IMG/VR virus record: IMGVR_UViG_3300033388_003543
Span: 1 to 35,492 of that record
From: a virus
Length of the DNA stretch: 35,492 nt
Strand: one strand, 5' to 3'
Shown piece after piece: positions 1 to 6,551 of this stretch. Each line of letters starts with the position of its first letter. The stretch's first letter is position 1. A program made the translations under genes and the position numbers. The notes below the pieces were generated by a model that saw only the letters and a program-made list of their open reading frames with translations, ran no database searches and was not told the DNA's origin.

Positions 1-56
1 TGGATGTGTGCCAGGGCCTCTGCGCGGGCAGTAGCGGCTGCCTCCTGAATTAACAC
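1..56 (-). CDS. Start of an unrecognised early phage gene (partial, runs off the left edge)
   Basis: Only the first 18 codons are present. The gene begins at a GTG (54-56) preceded at 63-70 by a textbook Shine-Dalgarno AGGAGGTGA, which makes the start convincing. The visible product begins MLIQEAAATARAEALAHI, alanine-rich and probably helical. It lies 21 nt beyond the stop of the frameshifted HNH/HTH gene on the same strand, so it is probably the next gene of the leftward early operon that starts at the promoter near 1074-1102. Too little is visible to name a family; genes in this place in Bacillota phages often belong to recombination or replication functions, but that is context only. Confidence 0.6.
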   Translation of the reverse strand, partial: MLIQEAAATARAEALAHI

Positions 57-77
57 GGGTATCACCTCCTTGCACTA

Positions 78-575
78 CTAGTTCACGGCCTCGGAGGCGG
101 CAGATTGTTTGTTGTTTATTCCAGGAATTTTCCATTGGTTAATAAACTCGATTGCTTCGCTAACACGTTCTTTGGGAATATCAAAGTAAGACTTAACTCC
201 AAAGTGTCTCCTTATATCATTAGCAATCCAAATGTGGTAGCGTTTATGGAGAACAGGGTCTTTAACCTTTCCCAATTTGGATTCAATAGTTAGCTTGATA
301 ATATTGATTGTTGTTGCTTTATTCTCAAGTTGTCTGAGTTTGGAAGCCGCTTCTGGCAGCAGGAAGGCTTCAACTGGATACCCCAAGATGTCAGCAATGC
401 GTTTCATGGTGCTATTCTTGGTTAAGCCCGTTTTTAACAACCTGGTTATGGTCTGGCGAGTAATACCTGCTCGATCTGCCAAATCGCCTTTGTCTAATCC
501 GCGCTGCATCATGGCAACTAAAATCATTTCGGTGTCCCATCGGGGGCCTTTGTTTTTGGCTGCGTGAATTTTCAT
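78..575 (-). CDS. XRE-type HTH protein with ORF6C-like C-terminal domain (downstream part of a frameshifted gene)
   Basis: This 165-residue open frame holds a helix-turn-helix of the XRE type at about residues 20-70 (DLADRAGITRQTITRLLKTG) and, near the C terminus, a segment resembling the ORF6C domain of phage antirepressors (HFGVKSYFDIP...EAIEFINQW, about residues 125-148). It is therefore likely to be a DNA-binding regulator of the early operon. The ATG at 575 has no Shine-Dalgarno. The same frame continues upstream without a stop through a complete HNH nuclease motif to 695, so this ATG is probably not the true start; see the 78-762 entry. Neighbours are a Cro-like gene upstream and a short partial gene downstream, all leftward. 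Moderately sure of the domain calls, unsure whether the shorter protein is made. Confidence 0.6.
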   Translation of the reverse strand: MKIHAAKNKGPRWDTEMILVAMMQRGLDKGDLADRAGITRQTITRLLKTGLTKNSTMKRIADILGYPVEAFLLPEAASKLRQLENKATTINIIKLTIESKLGKVKDPVLHKRYHIWIANDIRRHFGVKSYFDIPKERVSEAIEFINQWKIPGINNKQSAASEAVN

Positions 576-762
576 ATGGCATCTGTGGCATACTGGAACT
601 AGATTTTCCGGTGCGTGGTTACTTTTAGATCCGTCTTTATGATGAACTTCTGTAGCAGTTTCGCCACAGTATCGGCATGTAAAGTCGTTTTTTTTCTAAC
701 ACTTTGATACGGTTCTTTTTCATCGCGTAGTGGTTCTCGTACTCAAACATATTGTCGTGCAC
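78..762 (-). pseudogene. HNH endonuclease-HTH-ORF6C fusion gene interrupted at an A8 tract
   Basis: Reading leftward from a GTG at 760-762, with GGGGGTG (769-775) at ideal spacing, gives MHDNMFEYENHYAMKKNRIK and then VLEK up to an eight-A run (coding strand; T8 at 688-695). The next frame then reads NDFTCRYCGE, a paired HH (TEVHHKDGS), an Asn (PENL) and CHRCHMKIH. Together these form the CxxC...HH...N...CxxCH pattern of zinc-bound HNH nucleases, and the frame runs straight into the HTH/ORF6C part. Removing one A joins both halves perfectly. In the HNH frame a TAG lies just upstream of the tract and there is no start codon before 575. The gene is therefore a one-base frameshift mutant, a sequencing error, or expressed through slippage on A8. 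It follows the Cro-like gene's stop (778) closely. Confidence 0.7.
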
Positions 763-777
763 TATTTACACCCCCAA

Positions 778-1029
778 TCATTCGGTTCCAGTAGCATTCA
801 GGATGTCCGAATCTTTGCTTTGTTCTTGGCGTTCCGCAAAGTTACTGGGTAAAAAAATATCGTTCGGTGTTTTTTTCAAAATAGCTGCAATGTCTAAGGC
901 TATCTGTAGAGACATTCGTCTCTTGTTGTTTTCGAGCTGGCAATAGTAACTTTCTGAAACACCGAGTTTTTCGGCCATTTGCTTCTGTGTCAAACCAGCT
1001 TCTTCGCGGAATTGTTTTAACTTATTCAT
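778..1029 (-). CDS. Cro-like XRE-family transcriptional regulator
   Basis: An 83-residue protein that is almost entirely one XRE/Cro-C1 helix-turn-helix: LKQFREEAGLTQKQMAEKLG then VSESYYCQLENNKRRMSLQI, ending in a short acidic tail. The start is the ATG at 1027-1029 because GGAGGTGA sits just before it; an upstream in-frame start at 1062 would lie ahead of the Shine-Dalgarno. It is the first gene of the leftward early operon, read from a consensus sigma-A promoter at 1074-1102, and is divergent from the CI-like repressor at 1190. This is the usual Cro position of a lambdoid-type switch in Bacillota phages. One ACTTTGC operator-like site (1045-1052) lies in its own leader. The role as lytic-switch regulator is inferred from position; the DNA-binding fold is clear. 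Confidence 0.85.
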   Translation of the reverse strand: MNKLKQFREEAGLTQKQMAEKLGVSESYYCQLENNKRRMSLQIALDIAAILKKTPNDIFLPSNFAERQEQSKDSDILNATGTE

Positions 1030-1044
1030 ATCCTCACCTCCGTC

Positions 1045-1152
1045 AACTTTGCTGATCGCCAAGTTCTGATTTAATTATAAACTTGACTTTGCATTTTGTC
1101 AAGAGAAAATTTCGTTTTTGCAAAGTTTGTTCTTGCCATCTGTAAACTTTGC
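1045..1152. promoter_or_regulatory. Operator-like repeats of the lysis-lysogeny switch
   Basis: Four copies of the octamer AACTTTGC, one with a single mismatch, lie in the divergent region: 1045-1052 (plus), GACTTTGC 1085-1092 (plus), 1120-1127 (minus orientation) and 1145-1152 (plus). The copies at 1120-1128 and 1144-1152 form an inverted pair, GCAAAGTTT / AAACTTTGC, with 9-bp arms 15 nt apart. One copy sits in the spacer of the leftward promoter and one just ahead of the rightward -10. This is what binding sites for the two flanking XRE proteins should look like; which protein binds which site cannot be told from sequence. Confidence 0.65.
1074..1102 (-). promoter_or_regulatory. Consensus sigma-A promoter for the leftward early operon
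   Basis: On the minus strand a perfect -35 TTGACA (1097-1102) is separated by exactly 17 bp from a perfect -10 TATAAT (1074-1079). It faces the Cro-like gene, whose ATG is at 1029. A GACTTTGC operator-like copy (1085-1092) lies inside the spacer, which is where a repressor would block polymerase. Confidence 0.88.
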
Positions 1153-1169
1153 TATTTGCAAGGTATAAT
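1141..1169 (+). promoter_or_regulatory. Probable promoter of the CI-like repressor operon
   Basis: A perfect -10 TATAAT at 1164-1169 lies 21 nt before the TTG start of the repressor gene. The -35 is weak (TGTAAA, 1141-1146, at 17 bp spacing), as is common for promoters that need activation or are autoregulated. An AACTTTGC operator-like site (1145-1152) overlaps the region just downstream of the -35. Confidence 0.55.
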
Positions 1170-1189
1170 ATTATTAGGTGGTGATAATC

Positions 1190-1573
1190 TTGAATTTTGG
1201 GAATCGATTGCGACAGCTAAGAAAAGAAAAAGGGTTAACTCAGGCGGAACTAGCAAAATTATTATCGATAGGGGAATCGACAATATCTTTTTATGAATCT
1301 GGCAAGCGTCAGCCTGATTACGAAACATTAATCCGTATAGCTGATCTTTTTAATGTTTCAGTTGATTATCTCCTTGGTCGCACCGTATTAGACGGCACCA
1401 AGAAAATAGACGGAAGTTATAAGCTCAACAAGGAAAAATCTAATAAAGGTATTGAGACCATCGCCGCCCACCGAACAGATGACCCGATGTCCGAACTCCC
1501 CGAGGAAGCCAGGAAGTCCCTCGAAGAATTTAAGGAATTCATCTTAAGGAAGTACGGTAAAGGAAGGGAATAA
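1190..1573 (+). CDS. CI-like XRE-family phage repressor
   Basis: The product has an N-terminal XRE helix-turn-helix (NRLRQLRKEKGLTQAELAKL, then SIGESTISFYESGKRQPDYE) followed by NVSVDYLLGRT, a typical ending of this domain, and a charged linker and tail of about 60 residues. The start is taken as the TTG at 1190-1192, since GGTGGTGA (1177-1184) is the Shine-Dalgarno and the product then begins MNFGNRLRQLRK like many relatives; the upstream GTG at 1178 lies inside that site. About 127 residues. There is no LexA-type peptidase domain, so induction would rely on the neighbouring ImmA-like protein as in ICEBs1 and phi105, where ImmA cuts the repressor. First gene of a rightward operon with immA, an unknown gene and int. 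Confidence 0.85.
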   Translation: MNFGNRLRQLRKEKGLTQAELAKLLSIGESTISFYESGKRQPDYETLIRIADLFNVSVDYLLGRTVLDGTKKIDGSYKLNKEKSNKGIETIAAHRTDDPMSELPEEARKSLEEFKEFILRKYGKGRE

Positions 1574-1575
1574 CC

Positions 1576-2022
1576 ATGCCGTTCTCGCTGCTGAAAATGG
1601 CGGACGAGCATGGAATCGTCGTTGAGTATTGGGACTTTCGGCCGCCTTTAGAGGCGGTTTATTGGTCTTTCCCCGGGTTGCCTCCGGTTATCGGACTAGC
1701 AAACTCTCTTTTTGGGCGCAGGGCGCATTTTCGCTGCGTGTTGGCTGAAGAATTAGGACACCATTTCACCAGCGCAGGGACGGCCATCCCCAGAACTTTC
1801 TTCCACTACCGCGACCGTCTGGAGGTCAGTCGAGTGGAATACCGCGCTATGCGCTGGGCCGCTTTGCACCTGATGCCCCTGGACAAGCTCCGTCTTGCCT
1901 TTAGAAAAGGCATTTACGAGCGTTGGGAACTGGCTGACTTTTTCGACGTGACAGAGGACATGGTGGACTTCCGCATGTCCTTGCCGGATATCCGGGATAA
2001 ACTACAGACGATGGTTATGTGA
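1576..2022 (+). CDS. ImmA/IrrE-family protein (anti-repressor metallopeptidase-like)
   Basis: The 148-residue protein matches the small ImmA/IrrE proteins that sit beside XRE repressors in Bacillota mobile elements: a hydrophobic N-terminal half with PPVIGLANSLFGRRAHFRCV, then LAEELGHHFTSAG, then EYRAMRWAALHLMP and a C-terminal ELADFFDVTEDMVDFR segment. In ImmA the zinc motif is HExxH; here the corresponding stretch is EELGHH, so the first histidine is a glutamate. The 'EYRAMRWA' helix supplies the usual third-ligand region. It starts 2 nt after the repressor stop, so the two are co-translated. Expected role: cleavage of the CI-like repressor on induction, as shown for ICEBs1 ImmA. The altered motif leaves catalysis uncertain. 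Confidence 0.75.
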   Translation: MPFSLLKMADEHGIVVEYWDFRPPLEAVYWSFPGLPPVIGLANSLFGRRAHFRCVLAEELGHHFTSAGTAIPRTFFHYRDRLEVSRVEYRAMRWAALHLMPLDKLRLAFRKGIYERWELADFFDVTEDMVDFRMSLPDIRDKLQTMVM

Positions 2023-2023
2023 T

Positions 2024-2620
2024 ATGGGCATGCAAAATTCTTTAATTCTGGATGGGGACTTTGAACGAAAGTTCAAGGTCTTATTGTCTGATCCTGTGTG
2101 GCCATCTGTTCAATGGCTCGTAATGGCCACACGAGATTACGAGAACGCGCTTAATACCGTGGGCATGTTGCTTTATTACCTCGAAACTAAAAAAGCTGCT
2201 TTTGACAGAGAAACCTATGAGCAATACGAAATGAAGCTGCTTGATTTTCTTTTGAGACTACTGGATAAGGCTGATCACTGGGAAGAATATGTCAATATTT
2301 ACAACCGCATTCTTGAGGACCGCCCTTTCTATTGCCTGACATATAACCGCGAGCGCAATGATCCAGTCTTTAACAGGTTCATTCGATGGACGGATAAAAA
2401 ATTCCACCATGTCCATTTCCTTTATGTTCACCATCATCGTTATGAGGTTATCTGTAGGAAGCTGGACAAGGTGCGGAGTGGCAAGCGCACTGGGAATTTA
2501 TATCACGCCACACAGTGCAATTTGAGCGATGAAGAACTGCAGCAAAGATATGACCAGACTAAACAATGGATCGAACAGATTTTATCGGAATACCTGAAAT
2601 ACAAGGGGGTGAAAAAATGA
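2024..2620 (+). CDS. Conserved-looking phage protein of unknown function between immA and int
   Basis: I do not recognise a family. The 198-residue product is rich in aromatic and charged residues and is probably all-helical, with TPR-like spacing in the middle (NALNTVGMLLYYLETKKAAF, then LDKADHWEEYVNIYNRIL). A His-rich stretch HHVHFLYVHHHRYE lies near residue 130. There is no signal peptide or membrane segment. The ATG at 2024 directly follows the ImmA-like gene's stop at 2022, and the TGA overlaps the integrase ATG (ATGA at 2617-2620), so it is translationally coupled on both sides. Its place in the repressor-integrase operon suggests a role in lysogeny control or integration, but this is context only. 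Confidence 0.7.
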   Translation: MGMQNSLILDGDFERKFKVLLSDPVWPSVQWLVMATRDYENALNTVGMLLYYLETKKAAFDRETYEQYEMKLLDFLLRLLDKADHWEEYVNIYNRILEDRPFYCLTYNRERNDPVFNRFIRWTDKKFHHVHFLYVHHHRYEVICRKLDKVRSGKRTGNLYHATQCNLSDEELQQRYDQTKQWIEQILSEYLKYKGVKK

Positions 2621-4677
2621 GGGTAGCGGTCTATGCCCGCGTAAGCAGCGAGGACCAGGCTGAGCGCGGGACCATTGAGAACCAGCTAGAGTTTGCCCGG
2701 AAATACTGTGACCTTCATGAGTTGGACGTTGTGGAATGGTATCAGGATGACGGTGTGACAGGAACCATCCCGCTGGAGATGCGGGATGAAGGACGTCGCC
2801 TCCTGGAAGACGCCAAGGCTGGCCGGTTTGAGCTGCTCCTGATATACCGACTTGACCGCTTAGGACGATCTGCTCGCATTATCCTCAATGCCGTCTATGA
2901 GCTGGAGCAGTATGGTGTAAAAATCCGTAGCATGACAGAACCTTTTGACACTGGCGACCCTAACGGTCGTTTTCTTTTGACGGTCTTGGCTGGCGTAGCC
3001 GACCTGGAGCGCGAGACTATCCTCGAACGCATGTGGTACGGCGCCAACCGTGCTGCCCGCGCCGGGAAATGGCTGGGTGGAATCGTGCCATATGGATACC
3101 GGGTTAATGATGAGGGCTATTTGGAAGTCAATGAGGACCCCCTCCCTGGCATGGACATGAGCGAGGCTGGCGTGGTGCGGTTGATATACCACCTCATTGC
3201 TGACCAAGGATATTCCACCATTAAGGTGGCAGATTACCTGAATGCCCTTGGTGTGCCACCCTCTTACACCAAGGACGGCCGGCAAATAAAGAGAGGAAAG
3301 CGAAAGGTCAACACTGCTGGCATCTGGAGGCCAGGGAGAATTAGGAATATGGTAGTAAACACCACATATAAGGGAATCCACTACTATGGCAAGCGTACCA
3401 AAAAGAAACGCGAGTTGATACCCAGGGAGGTCCCTGCCATCGTAACCAAGGACATCTGGGAAAGGGCCCAGAAGGTCCTCCGGGATAACCAGCTGGAGGC
3501 CATGAAGAATGCCAAGCGGCAATACCTGCTACGTGGGCTTATCAAGTGCGGGGTCTGCGGCCTGACCTACCACGGCACAGCCTACAGTGGCCCTGGAGGC
3601 AAACCTAAGGCTTACTACGTCTGCGGCGGCAAAACGGCCTACCGTGGCCCTCTGGGCGGGAAGTGTACATCAAAGAACGTCCCTCAGGACTGGATCGAGG
3701 ACTTGGTGTGGCAGGCCTGCGTGGATTTTATTAATAACCCTGGCGATGCGATTAAAGAACTGGCTGCCAGTATGGAGGAAAGGAAGTCGCAAAAGGCAGC
3801 CCTGACCGCAGAACTGGAAATGGTCAAGAACGCCGCCAAAGAAAAAGAGGCCGAGAAGCAAAGCATCCTCGACCTTTACAGAAAGCGCATTATTGGAAGT
3901 GTGGACGTAGAACAGCAGCTGCAGCAGATTGCCCGAGAAAAGGCATCTCTGAACCAGCGAGCCCGTGACCTGGAAAAGCAAATCGAGGCCGAGGAAGGGC
4001 TAGCCCGACAGTTTGACACCGCCGAGGAACTACTGGCTGACCTTAAAGCGAAACTGGAGGCTAATCCGCCATTTGAAGTGCGTCGGGAAATCGTCCGAGC
4101 ACTGGTGAAGGAAATAATCGTAGACACAAAACCCGGAGACAATGGGCGTCCCCGGGCAGTAGTTACCGCTCGATATACTTTCTCCAAGGTTGTTACACGA
4201 ACCGCCAAGCGTGCAGAGAATATCCTTGACCTTTCTGTTGTTCGACGGGCAAAGATGCCGCCATGGTTATTGGGCCACCAATGGTCAGGAGATAGTCCTG
4301 GTGCTCGTTTAAGGCAGGCCAGGGTGGCGAAGAATATGACCATCCGCGACCTGTCTGCGGCCACTGGCCTATCCGTTACAGCCTTAAGCCGCCTGGAGGC
4401 GGATAAATTCAATGCTGCGTTGCCCAACTTACGAACACTGGCTAAGGCCCTGGGCGTCTCTATAGCTTACCTTGGCTGTTTTGAGAAACTGCCAGAGAAC
4501 ACTCTGGGCCAGCGGATTACCAAAGCCCGCCTATATCATGGCCTCACGAAGAAGGAAATGGCCCAGGCCATAGGTGTGGATCCGAAAACACTCCGCAGCT
4601 GGGAACAAGATAAACACCAACCCCTTAATCGATATTTTACCGTACTTAACTCGTATTTGGCAATTTTGGATGAGTAA
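2617..4677 (+). CDS. int: Large serine recombinase (phage integrase) with two C-terminal XRE domains
   Basis: The start is the ATG at 2617, four bases into the previous gene's stop, after GGGGGTG; 686 residues. Order of parts: serine-recombinase catalytic domain (1-145; YARVSSEDQ with catalytic Ser10, YRLDRLGRS near 77-85), recombinase domain (150-290; GKWLGGIVPYGY), zinc ribbon with C311, C314, C336 and C350, a long coiled coil (385-475) and the integrase end (to about 550). Two further helix-turn-helix units then follow: ARLRQARVAKNMTIRDLSAA to about 622, and GQRITKARLYHGLTKKEMAQ to the C terminus. The first 550 residues match ordinary large serine integrases, which recombine attP and attB without a supercoiling requirement; the tandem XRE tail is unusual. 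The gene shares an operon with the repressor. Confidence 0.93.
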   Translation: MRVAVYARVSSEDQAERGTIENQLEFARKYCDLHELDVVEWYQDDGVTGTIPLEMRDEGRRLLEDAKAGRFELLLIYRLDRLGRSARIILNAVYELEQYGVKIRSMTEPFDTGDPNGRFLLTVLAGVADLERETILERMWYGANRAARAGKWLGGIVPYGYRVNDEGYLEVNEDPLPGMDMSEAGVVRLIYHLIADQGYSTIKVADYLNALGVPPSYTKDGRQIKRGKRKVNTAGIWRPGRIRNMVVNTTYKGIHYYGKRTKKKRELIPREVPAIVTKDIWERAQKVLRDNQLEAMKNAKRQYLLRGLIKCGVCGLTYHGTAYSGPGGKPKAYYVCGGKTAYRGPLGGKCTSKNVPQDWIEDLVWQACVDFINNPGDAIKELAASMEERKSQKAALTAELEMVKNAAKEKEAEKQSILDLYRKRIIGSVDVEQQLQQIAREKASLNQRARDLEKQIEAEEGLARQFDTAEELLADLKAKLEANPPFEVRREIVRALVKEIIVDTKPGDNGRPRAVVTARYTFSKVVTRTAKRAENILDLSVVRRAKMPPWLLGHQWSGDSPGARLRQARVAKNMTIRDLSAATGLSVTALSRLEADKFNAALPNLRTLAKALGVSIAYLGCFEKLPENTLGQRITKARLYHGLTKKEMAQAIGVDPKTLRSWEQDKHQPLNRYFTVLNSYLAILDE

Positions 4678-4691
4678 AAGTTGCAGCTCAA

Positions 4692-4720
4692 TAAAAAAGC
4701 CCTGGGGATATCCCCAGGGC
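4692..4720 (-). terminator. Rho-independent terminator of the late (lysis) operon
   Basis: A perfect 9-bp stem GCCCTGGGG / CCCCAGGGC (4699-4707, 4712-4720) with an ATAT loop is followed on the minus strand by a TTTTTTATT tract (4690-4698). It lies 20 nt beyond the endolysin stop and stops leftward late transcription before it enters the convergent integrase gene. On the plus strand no T-run follows, so it is mainly one-directional. Confidence 0.92.
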
Positions 4721-4739
4721 AGTTGATACGCCGTTCCTA

Positions 4740-5978
4740 TCATTCTATTCTTTCTTTTGCTATGCTAATGATTTGCTCTAATGTACTGCGCAATTGACTG
4801 TTTTCAGCCACAGTAGCCTCAAGTTGCTTTCTCAGTTGCTGATTTTCGGCTTTCAGTACAGCCAATCTCTCGCTATCATGTGGTCCAATTGGCAGTTCTG
4901 TTTTTAATAAATCCGCTAAATAGTCCTGTACTATACTTTTTCCATACCCGTGTCCTGGATATGCCCAGCCTACACCTGTCGGGTTCTCTGCAGCTCCCAA
5001 ATGTTCTACGTAAGATGCACTTCCCCGATGCACCAAATCGAAGCGGGGGTCCACTTTCTGCATTCCCATTGGCAGCGGCTCTGTAGTAGCGTATGCATAG
5101 AGATGCTGAATATGGGCTTCAACGCCGGTAGCTCTATCTACAAAAATAGCCCCATGAACACCTTTTTCAAAGCGGACCCTTTCAGGGTCGGCACCACGAA
5201 GAGGTTCATTACCCGTTGCGGCTTTTCCGGTTGCGCCTAAGCCACAAAAATTATTTTGCTCAGGCTTAACAAGACCGCCAAACCTGAAGAAACCAGTTTC
5301 CTTGCATGCTTGGCACAAAGCCACATCGGGCCTGATATTGTACCTGGGAGCAATTGACCAGTACAGGTCGGCCATCAATACCCAGTCCGGGGCTTTATGT
5401 TGAAGCCAGACGCGAGCCTGTTCTTTTGTTGCCTCGGGTTCACCCATGATGGGCGTAAGAGCCTCTCTCTCTTTCCTGGTTTCAGGCATATACGATTTCA
5501 CAGCAGCCAGGAAGCCTTCCCATCCGCCGGGTCGGCCGCGGAGAATATGAGGACAGTTTTTGTTGTACCAATGATGGTGCTGAACCACCCTGTCAATACT
5601 CAGATTTAACTTCTGGAGTAAATGTGCCACCAATTCAGCTGCGTTGCTCTCTGCCTTGGCGCGATTGCCGTCGCTGTTCTCGCAAATCTCCACTCCGATG
5701 CTGGTGCGGTTCCCGGGTCCGTCGTGGCCATCGGTACAGTGCCAGCCGTTTTCGTTAAGTGGTAAGTGCTGTATGGCCTGGTGGTCGTCTACCGTAAAGT
5801 GCCAGCTTACCGGGGCGCGGGCAGCAGCATTACTTTTTAGGTACCTGGCATGAGCTTCGGCATCGGCTCCTTTGTTTGGGTTAGCCGTGTCATGAATGGT
5901 AATATAGGCCGGTTTCATGAAGTATCCCGGCCTGTTACGGCGTCCTTGAGGTATAAAATCCTGTTTAATCCTAACCAT
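4740..5978 (-). CDS. Endolysin: N-terminal amidase_2 plus C-terminal glucosaminidase domain
   Basis: Two peptidoglycan hydrolase modules are visible. Residues about 1-165 are an N-acetylmuramoyl-L-alanine amidase of the T7-lysozyme/amidase_2 type, with zinc ligands in ITIHDTANP, VVQHHHWYNKNCPH and a conserved GVEICEN. Residues about 190-370 resemble a glucosaminidase (PF01832-like) domain: ALCQACKETGFFRFGG, NNFCGLGATG, GVEAHIQHLYAYA. The last 45 residues form a leucine-heptad coiled coil (LKAENQQLRKQLEA). The start at ATG 5978 follows GCGGGGATG; the ATG at 6002 would overlap the holin gene by 23 nt. With the two holin-like genes just upstream it forms the lysis cassette at the end of the late operon. 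Two cleavage specificities in one lysin would speed wall breakdown. Confidence 0.9.
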   Translation of the reverse strand: MVRIKQDFIPQGRRNRPGYFMKPAYITIHDTANPNKGADAEAHARYLKSNAAARAPVSWHFTVDDHQAIQHLPLNENGWHCTDGHDGPGNRTSIGVEICENSDGNRAKAESNAAELVAHLLQKLNLSIDRVVQHHHWYNKNCPHILRGRPGGWEGFLAAVKSYMPETRKEREALTPIMGEPEATKEQARVWLQHKAPDWVLMADLYWSIAPRYNIRPDVALCQACKETGFFRFGGLVKPEQNNFCGLGATGKAATGNEPLRGADPERVRFEKGVHGAIFVDRATGVEAHIQHLYAYATTEPLPMGMQKVDPRFDLVHRGSASYVEHLGAAENPTGVGWAYPGHGYGKSIVQDYLADLLKTELPIGPHDSERLAVLKAENQQLRKQLEATVAENSQLRSTLEQIISIAKERIE

Positions 5979-5979
5979 G

Positions 5980-6303
5980 CTACATCCCCGCTTCCGTATC
6001 ATCTATTGGCGGTTTCGGTTTAGGAGGCTTCAATGCTGCATCGTTCAACTTACCTGCGGTAGCCGCTACCAAGAAACCGTTTGCAAGGCTCAACACATAC
6101 ACCCGCCAATCAGCCGGATCTGCTCCGGTAGCCAGTTGAGCCAAAGTCAAGATTAAAGCCCCGATGAATACCGCATAGATGTCCGTAGGAAGCGACAAAA
6201 CCCGGTCAACCAGGGCCTTTGTATATTGCACCACGAGATACGTCAGCAAAGAAGCTCCGGCCAGTGTAGCAAGGGCGTCAAAAGTAAAAAGGCTATCTGG
6301 CAT
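5980..6303 (-). CDS. Holin-like membrane protein
   Basis: The 107-residue protein has two to three hydrophobic helices (about 8-27, 43-62 and 70-86: LATLAGASLLTYLVVQYT, IYAVFIGALILTLAQLA, VYVLSLANGFLVAATAG). It ends in a short proline- and lysine-rich tail (KPPKPKPPIDD), as is typical of holins, whose charged C terminus stays in the cytoplasm. Its stop lies directly before the endolysin start, the classical holin-lysin arrangement. Expected role: pores in the inner membrane that release the amidase. Sequence family not recognised exactly; the call rests on topology and position. Confidence 0.78.
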   Translation of the reverse strand: MPDSLFTFDALATLAGASLLTYLVVQYTKALVDRVLSLPTDIYAVFIGALILTLAQLATGADPADWRVYVLSLANGFLVAATAGKLNDAALKPPKPKPPIDDTEAGM

Positions 6304-6324
6304 AGATTATCACTCCTTCCCATT

Positions 6325-6546
6325 TTAACGCCTTGCCCTTTCCAGGAGTTCGTCAATCTTTGCCTCCTGGCGTGCAAGGTTCACCTGTATTAATGTTGTC
6401 AGGTTCTCAAGGGCCTTGGTGTTATTCTTAACTACCTCGGCCAAGTCATTGTCGCTTTTTTGTTTAATCCACCTATCAACCAAAAAAATCAACCCCGCTA
6501 CTGCAAACATAGCAAGGCCGTATTGTGCAATTTCAGGACCCGGCAT
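6325..6546 (-). CDS. BhlA/UviB-like small membrane protein (second holin candidate)
   Basis: The 73-residue protein has one N-terminal transmembrane helix (QYGLAMFAVAGLIFLVDRWI) followed by a charged coiled coil (LTTLIQVNLARQEAKIDELL). This layout is shared with BhlA/UviB bacteriocin-type holins and with XhlA. The start is the ATG at 6544-6546, seven bases past AGGAGGTGA; that Shine-Dalgarno contains the stop codon of the DGR reverse transcriptase (6552-6554), so translation of the two is likely coupled. Together with the 5980-6303 protein it would form a two-component holin set. It separates the retroelement from the lysin. Confidence 0.75.
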   Translation of the reverse strand: MPGPEIAQYGLAMFAVAGLIFLVDRWIKQKSDNDLAEVVKNNTKALENLTTLIQVNLARQEAKIDELLERARR

Positions 6547-6551
6547 AGACG

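Noticed and set aside
3670-4427. Long minus-strand open frames opposite the integrase gene
   Set aside because: They are antisense shadows of a clearly conserved serine recombinase and have no Shine-Dalgarno or family pattern.
4699-4720. 22-bp palindrome as a possible attP core or recombinase site
   Set aside because: Its stem-loop with a minus-strand T-run is explained by termination of the late operon; serine integrase attP sites are longer and less perfect. An att site nearby cannot be ruled out.
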